This document shows positions 11,134-19,535 of a stretch of 64,000 nt of DNA, in pieces (the first letter of the stretch is position 1; each line of letters opens with the position of its first letter). The DNA lies in assembly GCA_029378245.1 (NCBI GenBank), contig JARKIF010000095.1, positions 57,241 through 121,240 of the forward strand, written 5' to 3'. The stretch comes from Roridomyces roridus (taxonomy: Eukaryota; Basidiomycota; Agaricomycetes; Agaricales; Mycenaceae). Below the pieces are notes generated by a model. It saw nothing but the letters and a program-made list of their open reading frames with translations, did no database searches and was not told where the DNA came from. A program made the translations under genes and the position numbers.

Positions 11134-11140
11134 GGCGGAC
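11134..11140. repeat. target-site duplication, left copy (GGCGGAC)
   Basis: GGCGGAC lies directly outside the left inverted terminus. The identical heptamer is at 18054-18060, outside the right terminus. One copy completes the RT-RNase H reading frame, so this is a true 7-bp duplication made on insertion. Confidence 0.85.
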
Positions 11141-11572
11141 TATGCTGCTCACTTTGTAAAATAAATAAAACTAGCGAGAGATGACCCAGGGACATACGTC
11201 GTTCAGGTGCCAATCACAGCGAGACATGAGAACGAGTCGAGAGACGACGTCTTGAGAGCGAGAGAAAGAAGCAGTTGCAGATCCGATGGATATCGCGCAA
11301 TCATCGAGAGAAGATCCAACATCGAGACGCTGCTGAAACAGCGAGACGCCGAAATTCAACTACGACGAGAGACTGCGGCGAACGTCGAGAGACCTTCGGA
11401 AGGGGCCCGAAAGTCGTTCTTCACGGTGGGCGGTGCTGTGGCGGACGCGTCGGTCGTTGCGTCGGTCGTCGATCAAGGGGAGGAACACAGGATCACCGGG
11501 CCGATGCCGTCACGTGCATTCCCGCGACGCTTACTTATCTGTCTCCCTCTTCTCTCCGTTCCTCCACCGCGG
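11141..11572 (+). repeat. left terminal inverted repeat (432 bp)
   Basis: Reverse complement of 17622-18053, with roughly ten mismatches and no visible indels. It begins TATGCTGCTCACTTTGTAAA and ends near CCTCCACCGCGG. The repeat is stop-poor and stays open in more than one frame; see findings. Confidence 0.9.
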
Positions 11573-11951
11573 CGCGACCCCTTCGTGACGGTGGGACGCT
11601 CCTTTGTAACCAGGTGGGTTACACCCACGCGCCGTTCAAGCACCGTACGCAAGGATCGAGCACCAATTCAGAGTCTGATCCTTCACATCCACCTGTGAAC
11701 TCCCTGCCTTGCCCCTTATTCCCTCTCAGCCACCCGTTTCAATGACATTCCCATACAATCTGGTGGAGAAATTTGAGTGGTTGGGCAGGGTGGACGAGAG
11801 CACCATGAGTTCCGCCAATACCCCCGTGAACTGATCAGAGCAGTGGAAATATGCGACTTGATTTGATTTCGTTCTGCACCAAGAAAATATACATCTACCG
11901 TACGCCGGCACTCTACTCCATCTACGGCATGCGAGATTACTCACGGATGCC
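11573..11951. other. non-coding spacer between left TIR and BTB gene
   Basis: No ORF of note is present. The stretch is presumably the 3' UTR and downstream region of the BTB gene, which ends at 11952. Confidence 0.5.
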
Positions 11952-13000
11952 CTAGGGAATAGCGTAGAGCTCAATTATGGCGTGCGCCGCTCCCCCGACC
12001 ACCCGGTCTTCGAAAAAGATAGATCCATCCCGAATCTGGTCCGCAACGTCCTTCAGACATCTCGGAGTGAGTCCTTGATGCTCAAAGGTCTTGACAGTCC
12101 ACCACACCTCGCTAAGCTTCATCGGAATCGTCGGGTGCAGCAGCTTCCATCCAACTTCCTCCCGCCAGAAACGCCTCCAGACCTTCACGCAAGACTTGTG
12201 GTCAGCGCACTCCCATGATGGGTCCTCGGCCAGAGGCGGCGCGAGATGGGCGGTGCGTTTGATGTCTTTCTCCACGAAATCCCTCGCCTGCACAAGGATT
12301 CTGTATACACTGAATCCTACCCGCTCCGCCTTGTCGGTAGTTAGCTGATGTATGGGCCTGCTGATGATGGATTTAACCGCCGGCTCGATCCACTTGAGGA
12401 TGCGAAATTCGCACGCGAGTTGCAGTTTACGGGTGGGGGAGAGATAGATGCTATCCAAGTTCTCGACGGCGACGTCCTTCCCGGCGGCGATGATATACAG
12501 GTCGGATATCTTGAGGAGGTTGGTGAACATGCGCTCCTTCTCGTCGTCTGACGCGTTCGAGAATGGACTCCTGCAGACACATTATTTAGCAGTCAAATGC
12601 GAACACTCCCACTCACATGCGGTAGACGAAGGTGCGGAGGAAATCCTCAAACTCCAAGTTGGTTAATCCTGCCACCAACAGTGGGACCTGCTCGGTGCCT
12701 TCGCGGTCGGGATCTTCCACCGCTTTGTTGGTCGGAATTGTCAAGATGGCCGACAGCCCTTCGGAAATCTTCAGAAGCAGCTCCCTGTGGATTTTGTACA
12801 AGGTACTCTCAATCTGCTGGCCGGTAAGCTTCCAGATAGATGCAAGAATACATCTGAAGGATTACCCGCAGAACGATGCTCCCGTCGGCAAACCAATAGA
12901 ACGGGTGGTTCTCCCAGTTTCCCTCGTTCTTTTGAGGGGTGAAATTGGCAGCCTTGAACTCTACGAGCGGGCGGTCAGGCTCGGAGCTGTGTGAGGACAT
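11952..13000 (-). CDS. BTB/POZ domain protein inside the transposon
   Basis: Three exons are supported: 13000-12866, 12813-12617 and 12570-11952, with GT...AG introns of 52 and 46 bp. The ATG at 13000 starts MSSHSSEPDRP. Residues about 35-110 match the Agaricomycete BTB/POZ pattern: FADGSIVLR, an intron, then LYKIHRELLLKISEGLSAIL, a loop ending VEDPDREGTEQVPLLVAGLTN, and LEFEDFLRTFVYRM. The remaining roughly 200 residues are the helical region usual after BTB in this family (LLKISDLYIIAAG...LQLACEFRILKWIEP). BTB domains mediate dimerisation and often recruit Cullin-3 ubiquitin ligases; the role here is unknown. The frame is intact and its start lies only 99 bp from the transposase start in the opposite direction. 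It is either cargo or an accessory gene. Confidence 0.85.
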
Positions 13001-13099
13001 GGTCGTTGGTGGAGGTAAAAAAATCCTTTGTTCCCTGATTGCTTCCGACCTTTTTAATTGACGGCTCTATATTTGCTCAGAGCTGTGTTTCAAGCGACC
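13001..13099. promoter_or_regulatory. shared divergent promoter of the BTB and transposase genes
   Basis: Only 99 bp separate the BTB start codon (13000, minus) and the transposase start codon (13100, plus), so both must use this interval or overlap into each other. It contains AT-rich runs (TAAAAAAATCC, CTTTTTAATTG, CTATATTTGC) that could act as TATA-like elements in either direction. This is inferred from position. Confidence 0.5.
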
Positions 13100-15092
13100 A
13101 TGTCGCGAAATCTCCCGCCCCTCCCGCCGCCGCCTGATGGGCTACAATGGTCACCAAACGTGTACGAGGCCTTTGACGTCCTCAACGTGAACTTCCGCCA
13201 CGTAACCAAGGTTCCCTTTGAAAACCCTGACGCGAACCGTCTTCGATACTACGCTGAAACTGCGACCGAGGAGCTGGTGCCCATCCTTGAAGCCTTCGAG
13301 GCTCATGCGGCCGAAGAGAACATTCCTCTCGCCTGGGTGTACTCATGTACGGAGGCTGTGGGGGGCTTGGTCCTGGATCTATGTCGCGCGCATGAGAATG
13401 CGGTGTCACGGTGAAGATAATACCCCTTGCTCGTTGCGAGTTCTAATCCCTCTTCAGAGATGAAAGAAACGTCGCGTTCGTGGAGCCTGTCACAGTCGTT
13501 AAAACAGGAAAGCGTGGCAGGCCCAGGAAAGTCATCAACACCGAATTCGTCGCGCAGGCTATGGCTCCACACCGGCGAATTACCGTGACCTCACTAGCCA
13601 AGCTTTTGGGAGTGAGCCGCCCTACCCTCATGAAACATCTCCAGGCCGAAGGTGTTTTGTACAAGTTCACGCACTTGTCCAAGGCTGAGCTCGATGTACT
13701 CGTCAAATCATTCCGTATTGCCAAACCGGAGTCTGGGATACGATACCTCATTGGCTACCTCCGCCGGTGCGGCCTCCGTGTCCAAAAACACCGTATCTAC
13801 TCTTCTGTCCACCGCGTTGACGGGATTGGTCGGGCGCTGCGTCAGCGCAGGGTGATTAAACGCAAGGATTACAAAGTAGCTCGTCCTAACGCTCTTTGGC
13901 ATGTGGATGGGCACCACAAGTTGATACTCTGGGGAATTGTGATTCATGGTATCGTGGATGGCTACTCACGAACGGTATGTCTTTTGGGCTTTCGGATTCT
14001 ACATTGCTGATTCTGGGCGGAACTAGATCACCGCCCTACATGCCAGCACGAACAACAGGTCCAAGACCGTGCTGGAGTTGTTTTTGAAGGGAGTAAAGGA
14101 ATACGGGCTGCCCTCGCGCGTTCGTGGCGACCGCGGGGCAGAGAACAAGAAGGTCGCTGTCTATATGATTGCGGTCAGGGGCCTTAGTCGCGGCTCATTT
14201 ATATGGGGGTCGTGCGTCAATTTTTATCTACTGTACCGCATCCCGGCTAACCTCTCCAGATCTACAAACAACACCCGCATCGAGCGCTTGTGGTCGAGGT
14301 TGGCTCCCAGTTTGCGCGGGCGTGGCGAGCTTTCTTTTACCGGCTCGAAGCACTGCATGGTTTGGATCGAGCCAACCCACATCATCTATGGCTCCTACAT
14401 TTCCTCTTTCTTGACACAATTAACGAAGATTGCGCTGACTTCCGTGCCGAATGGAATTGTCATCCGATTTCGGGCGAGGGACATGACCGTAGTCCAGAGG
14501 TATGTCTCACAATGATATTTGAATGGGACTCAGACTACTAATAGGATATGATGCTCATCGGGCAAGTCAAAGACGGTATGTACGTGGATGACTACGAAGA
14601 TGTTCACCCTAGTGTTCTCCAACAATACTACGGGGTTCACGGTGCAGCATCGCGTCGTCTGCCTGGGCATACGGGGGCAGGGCGCTGCCTGACGAGGACG
14701 TGCCTCCCCAAAATGACGAGGACTCCGACCCCGATTCAAGCGACAGCGAGGATGAACTCGAGGCCCAGATTGCCGAAGCTCATGCCGACAATTTTCACCA
14801 CGATCCGGTTGCAGTTCCCAAGCACGCCGAACCGTTCAACCATGATGCGATGCAGGTTTTCCACGCAGCACTCGAGGAGGCCAACACCAATGCGTATATC
14901 TTCCCTGGATACGGGCTACTTCCCGCGGAGTGGGAGGATGGAGTGTACCCGTCTTTCGAGATTTTGAAGTCGGGGCGTCGGGGCGGGAAACAGCTCCGGG
15001 TTGCACTTCCCGACTCCATATGGCGGCCGCGCGCAGAGTTGTGGGGACGTGCCTTAGCTATTTTGGACAACGTTAAATACATGACGGAATAA
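13100..15092 (+). pseudogene. integrase-like DDE transposase, frameshifted
   Basis: The ATG at 13100 begins [14 protein letters not shown]. Introns are at 13411-13457, 13975-14026, about 14214-14260 and about 14506-14545. An N-terminal region is followed by a resolvase-like helix-turn-helix with an AT-hook-like KRGRPRK (ITVTSLAKLLGVSRPTLMKHL). The integrase core comes next, with the first Asp in ALWHVDGHHKLI, the second in [12 protein letters not shown] and Glu in NTRIERLW about 35 residues later. After it lie the conserved block [13 protein letters not shown] and an acidic C-terminus (DSDPDSSDSEDELEAQ). One base appears to be missing at 14291-14293, right after the catalytic Glu, and the frame shifts again at about 14672-14690. 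The copy is probably inactive unless these are assembly errors. The family is known from mushroom genomes as an 'integrase core domain' protein. Confidence 0.8.
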
Positions 15093-15233
15093 TGGACAGC
15101 AATTTCTTGCAGGACCTCGCAACGAGCGAGTTTTTTTTTGACGCACACTGCCCTCGCTGGTAGCAGTTTCGCACTTTACTACGCGGCGCATCGGCTGCAG
15201 TCTCGCATTTTCTGCACCGTCCTTTTCTCCTCC

Positions 15234-17163
15234 ATGTCGTCCGCTGGCGAATGCACCGCACTGAGCAAGCGCACCGGGAAGGAATGCTCCTGTACTGAGT
15301 ACGAGCCTCGGGACGACAAACCCGGGTACTGTCTCGCCTGTCGGCATCCATCAGACTTCTTACAATTTACTTTTGACACTTTTCCACGCCAAAAAATAGC
15401 CGGACAAGTGCCAAAAAGTGCTGAAATTGACAAGTGACAAGCCAAGTCTGATTCTTCACAAGTGCTCGGCAACACGATATTGATTCTGTCATTACGGCGA
15501 TCTCGCGGCCTGAACCTCTCCCGTTTCTTGATGTCCTCGATGCTCTCAACTGATATTTTATTTAGACATGTACATGGCCTTCGTAGGTCCGAGTTTTGAG
15601 GGAGTTGAAAGTCGGCTTGAGCACTTGATCACTTGTGCCAAGCCGTTGTCAAGCGGAAAAGCGCTCAAAGTTGACAAGATTTTTGTCAAAAGGCTGATGT
15701 CGTCAAAAGCACCATCTAATCCCTGCCCCGGGGGTGCCGACCCTCAACGCCGGGGTCAAAACCATGCTCTCCAAAATGCTGCAGTCTGGATCGAGCCTCC
15801 CATCATCCTCCACCTCATTGAAGGCTTCCATGTCCGAGGCTCGAGGGAAAATTCAGACACCACCCGTGCTGCAAGCGGCGGATCGTGAGGCGAACAAAGG
15901 CTTGCGCCGCCAATCGGAGCAGGGGGAATCGAGCGCATCGCAAGCAAAGGCAAAGGTAGTATATTGTTTCCCGTCGCCCATTTGATTTGCGGCTGAGCCA
16001 TTCTATCAGGGTAAAAAGAAAGCCACTGCCAACTTATTCAAAGTCGCGTCCATCGTCGTCCTGCCTCAGGGGATCACATTTGATGTAGGTCAGCTTCCAG
16101 TTCTCAAGGTTGTTTGTTCATCGTTTTTAGGACGAGATATCGGCGTGGGTTGTTAACGGTCAGAAGAAGACCCCGAGCAAATTCGCTATCGACAGAGCGG
16201 GGGAGGAGGGTCTTGCCGTTGTGGATACTGACAACGGATTTGAACTAGACCGAGCCGGCGATCACGACGCGATGGTCAAGGCACTCACACATCACCTTCC
16301 TCACCCCTTTGCCCACTTCAAAAATTGCAGGAAGAGAGTGGTGACAGCGAACCAGCGTGGCGCCTCGTGACCGTCGACGACGGAAATCTCCGAGTCCTGT
16401 ACAACAAAACATTCCCGGCGGGCAAACTCATTGATTGGCACAAGGGGAATGCTGGGACCGCCTTCCGCTCCAACCGCATATTGATTGGTACAGTATTGTC
16501 AAATCTTGCCCTCGAGTTTGCTCACGAACCGTTTCCAGCGGCTTGCCAGAAAATACCACGTCGGTGCATTGCGGCATGGAGGAAAGAGTTGGGTTACGGG
16601 GACGATCCGTCTCACAAGGGGCGTTCTGAGGACGGTGAGTGCTTCCCTCAATGCATTCTGGAGTATTTACGGATGTGTTTTCAGACGACGGCGAATCCGG
16701 CTCAGACGAAAGCGAAGGCGAGTCCGACTCGGACATGGATGGCGGCGCGAGCCCCGAGAAGATCCCGGCGCTAAACAAGAAACGCCTGTTCTCCAAGTCT
16801 TTCAGCGACGACGAAGAGACCCTCTCAGCGAAGAAGAAAGGCAAGGGTAGGCGTGTTCTAGAGCTTCTGTTGGGATCTCGAATGCTCATCGTTGTGCGTA
16901 GGTGTTGCTGGACGCACCTGGACTCGTGGGGCTCAACCGGAGGCGGGTCCCAGTCGCCACAATGGTAATGTTCTCGTTTCCAATAGACTCCTTGATGCTG
17001 AACATAGGAACACAGGATCGGCAAGCAGCTCCATCATCAACCTCACCACCGATGAGACCACTGGGCAGCTTGGCAAGACTCGTGCGACTTCAGAAGAATC
17101 GATTGAAGAAGACGTCTTCATTGACAACCCTTACAACAAAGATGAGGTATACAAGTTCAAGTG
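15234..17163 (+). CDS. Cys-rich companion protein of the transposon (hypothetical)
   Basis: The ATG at 15234 starts MSSAGECTALSKRTGKECSC and leads to a putative metal-binding cluster: Cys at 7, 18, 20, then CLACRH at about 33-38. After a poorly resolved stretch (15355-15730) the frame resumes with GVKTMLSKMLQSGSSLP. It runs through introns at about 15957-16010, 16085-16130, 16488-16540 and 16635-16684. A central domain contains ISAWVVNGQKKTPSKFAID and GNAGTAFRSNRILI. The C-terminus is rich in Asp/Ser then Lys (GESGSDESEGESDSDMDGG), ending at 17163. Proteins of this layout are common in Agaricomycetes beside integrase-core genes; function is unknown. Within the element it follows the transposase by about 140 bp in the same direction. 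A role in DNA binding or in transposition is inference. Confidence 0.6.
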
Positions 17164-17621
17164 AACTTTCAAGTTGCTTGCCTGTACATGTGTTCCTGCG
17201 CATCACGTTTTCTTGGACTCGGATCGTCGTAAACGGGTCAAATCTTTCTTGGAGTCTAGAAGTTAGAACACATGATTGTTGAAGTAGATTCAAATGAATT
17301 TAATTGTACATGACCGACACTGGTTTGAGTTTCTGAGTCCACACGGCTTCGGCTATTTTTCTTGCGCCTGAAATCATTGTATACTAGGCCGACGAAATGG
17401 TGAATCACCTGGCAGGGTGTTGGCTGGTGCTTTCTGTTCATCCTCCTGTTCACAGTGCGTGTATTTGCGTGGATGGTGGGCTGAAGGTGCGAGGCTCGAG
17501 CCAACCCCCAACTTAGTTACTGGAAGCCAGCGGTGGTCCTACGATGATAGCGTCAGCGCAATATCTACAATACTGTTTGAGCAAGGTCGTGGGCTAGCAT
17601 TGACCCCCCGTACCCCGGCAG
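17164..17621. other. non-coding spacer before right TIR
   Basis: No gene is seen here. It probably holds the 3' UTR of the companion gene (AT-rich around 17285-17310) and element-internal non-coding DNA. Confidence 0.5.
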
Positions 17622-18053
17622 CCGTGGTGGAGGAACGGAGAAAAGAGGGAGACAGATAAGTAAGCGTCGCGGGGATCCACGTGACGGCATCGGCCCGATG
17701 ATCCTGTGTTCCTCCCCTTGATCGACGACCGACGCAACGACCGACGCGTCCGCCACAGCACCGCACACCGTGACGGACGACTTTCGGGCCCCTTCCGAAG
17801 GTCTCTCGACGTTCGCCGCAGTCTCTCGTCGTAGTTGAATTTCGGCGTCTCGCTGTTTCAGCAGCGTCTCGATGTTGGATCTTCTCTCGATGATTGCGCG
17901 ATATCCATCGGATCTGCAACTGCTTCTTTCTCTCGCTCTCAAGACGTCGTCTCTCGACTCGTTCTCATGTCTCGCTATGATTGGCACCTGAACGACGTAT
18001 GTCCCTGGGTCATCTCTCGCTAGTTTTATTTATTTTACAAAGTGAGCAGCATA
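17622..18053 (-). repeat. right terminal inverted repeat (432 bp)
   Basis: Reverse complement of 11141-11572. The outer end abuts the duplication GGCGGAC at 18054-18060. The inner end stops at CCGTGGTGGAGG. Confidence 0.9.
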
Positions 18054-19535
18054 GGCGGACAGGCGATAGATCGTGACAAGGTGTGAGCGACCGAGCTTGA
18101 CGACAAGGGAGCAGTGCTCGAGTGTGCCGACCACGTTCTCGGCCTCGGTCTTGGAGACTTTGGTCCCCGCGTTCCAGTGGGAAATCTTCCGTAGGTACTT
18201 CTGCCTCTTCAATTCTGGTAGCGAGACTGTACGCTCGGCGATGTTCCAGTCAAAGCCGATGTACGCGAAGAACGTCCGGAACGGGAAGTGTTTGTGCTCC
18301 TCCCACGGCCAGCCGAGGTCGTCTGCGACCTCGAAGAAGATCCTTTCGTCGTACTTGTAGACGAAGCGGCCAAAGGCATCGTGGCCCTCTGGGTATCGGA
18401 AGAACACGAAGTCATCGACCCATTTGAGGATCTCGTCGATGGAGAGGTATCTGAATATTTTGACCAGTAGATCAGCGATTCTCCCGAAGACTCCTGGTGC
18501 ACTAGTCGCTCCGAACGAGAAGACATTGTCGAAGTAGACTTTGCCCTGCCACTCAATCATGAGCTGCGGGCGGTCTTCAGGTTTTGTGGGAACGATGCGA
18601 AATGCGCTCTTAACGTCGAATACAGTGGCTTCCGTGCCTCGTGGTGCACGGGCGATGATTATGTAGCATTGAGCGAAGGAGCCCCAGTCACACGAGAAAT
18701 TATCCTTGTCTATCTGTGAATTGACAGAGGGTATAGCGGGGTTGTTGTATGGGAAGGAATGGTGGTTAAACATGCGCCATTTGCCGTGAGGTGGGTCCTT
18801 TTGCAGGCAGCCGACCGGCGAGCATCGAAATGGGCCTATTAAGCTCTCAAGAAATACTGGATCAAAGGGAGGTGAGATGCGTCCAAGTTGGCACTCGTTC
18901 AAGATGTAATTCGTGATAACGTCCGGGTGTTCAAGTGCGGACGTGAGATTCCGGGGTATATATGTCTGTCTCGTTCGCTGATTTTCGTCTAGGCCGTGTG
19001 CAAAACCTGTACGTATTCCTGCCGGGATATCGCTGTACTCCGCCTTGATGCCCAACTCGGCAATCCAGTGTTCCCACCGGTCTGCTTTGAGGGGCGTGAC
19101 GATAGGGAACAGCTCAGAACGACGGGCAGTGTTGCGAAGAATGAGCAGGAGACGCGTAACCGGGAGCTCCGGCGCCACAGAGGGTGCAGAAGTGGTTGAA
19201 TTTACATGGCCCACTGCTGCAACCTTCATTGGAGTTATAACGGAAGCACGGTCGAATGCCGTGGACTGGGGGAGTAAAGCCGCCTTTAGCGCCTCCGCGG
19301 ATGCACCACTTCCCGTCTTGTGCCTGGCACTGCCTGCTTGCATGATCCGTCCCTGCGCAATACATGCACCGGTTGTCGGCGCGTGCTGTTGGTGGCGGTT
19401 GGCGTTGGCGAGTGGGGCCGTATGCGTCGTTCCGGCTTTTCGGTGCAAATTGGTCTCGAAATGGGCCATCGCGAAAGGAGCTTTTGCCCGGCGCTTGCAG
19501 GCGCTGGGCTTGTGCGGTATTGGTTCCGATAGCAC
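18030..19535 (-). pseudogene. reverse transcriptase of the DIRS/Ngaro-like element, truncated by insertion
   Basis: The frame of 501 codons overlaps the 3' part of gag (to 19114) in another frame, so the true start is unclear; RT similarity begins about residue 140. Motifs visible are GPFRCSPVGCLQK, the first catalytic Asp in TVFDVKSAFRIVP (about 304-316), the FGATSAPGVFGRI block (about 341-353) and the YxDD-type box as WVDDFVFF (about 372-379). It copies RNA to cDNA. From 18053 downward the frame reads into the right terminus of the nested transposon and meets a stop at 18030. The remaining coding part is the RNase H block at 11133-10534. Apart from the insertion I see no stop or frameshift, so the host retroelement was coding-competent when hit. 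Confidence 0.85.
18054..18060. repeat. target-site duplication, right copy (GGCGGAC)
   Basis: Identical to 11134-11140. It lies between the right inverted terminus and the RT coding sequence. Confidence 0.85.

Larger units (their letters stand above)
11141..18053. mobile_element. 6.9-kb DNA transposon with integrase-like DDE transposase, Cys-rich companion and BTB cargo
   Basis: The element is bounded by 432-bp inverted termini (11141-11572 and 17622-18053, about 97-98% identical by eye) beginning TATGCTGCTCACTTTG. Flanking it are 7-bp direct repeats, GGCGGAC. Inside, from left to right, are a BTB/POZ gene on the minus strand, a divergently transcribed integrase-type transposase gene on the plus strand and a second plus-strand gene with a Cys-rich N-terminus and acidic tail. 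The transposase has DD(about 35)E-like spacing. I know Agaricomycete proteins resembling both plus-strand genes, usually annotated only as 'integrase core domain' and 'hypothetical'. I cannot place the element in a named superfamily. Long TIRs plus a 7-bp duplication do not fit Ginger (4 bp), mariner (TA) or CACTA (2-3 bp). Confidence 0.8.

Noticed and set aside
16428..17024. 198-codon minus-strand ORF opposite the companion gene
   Set aside because: Shadow of the plus-strand gene; it is Ser/Pro-rich because of the acidic codons opposite.
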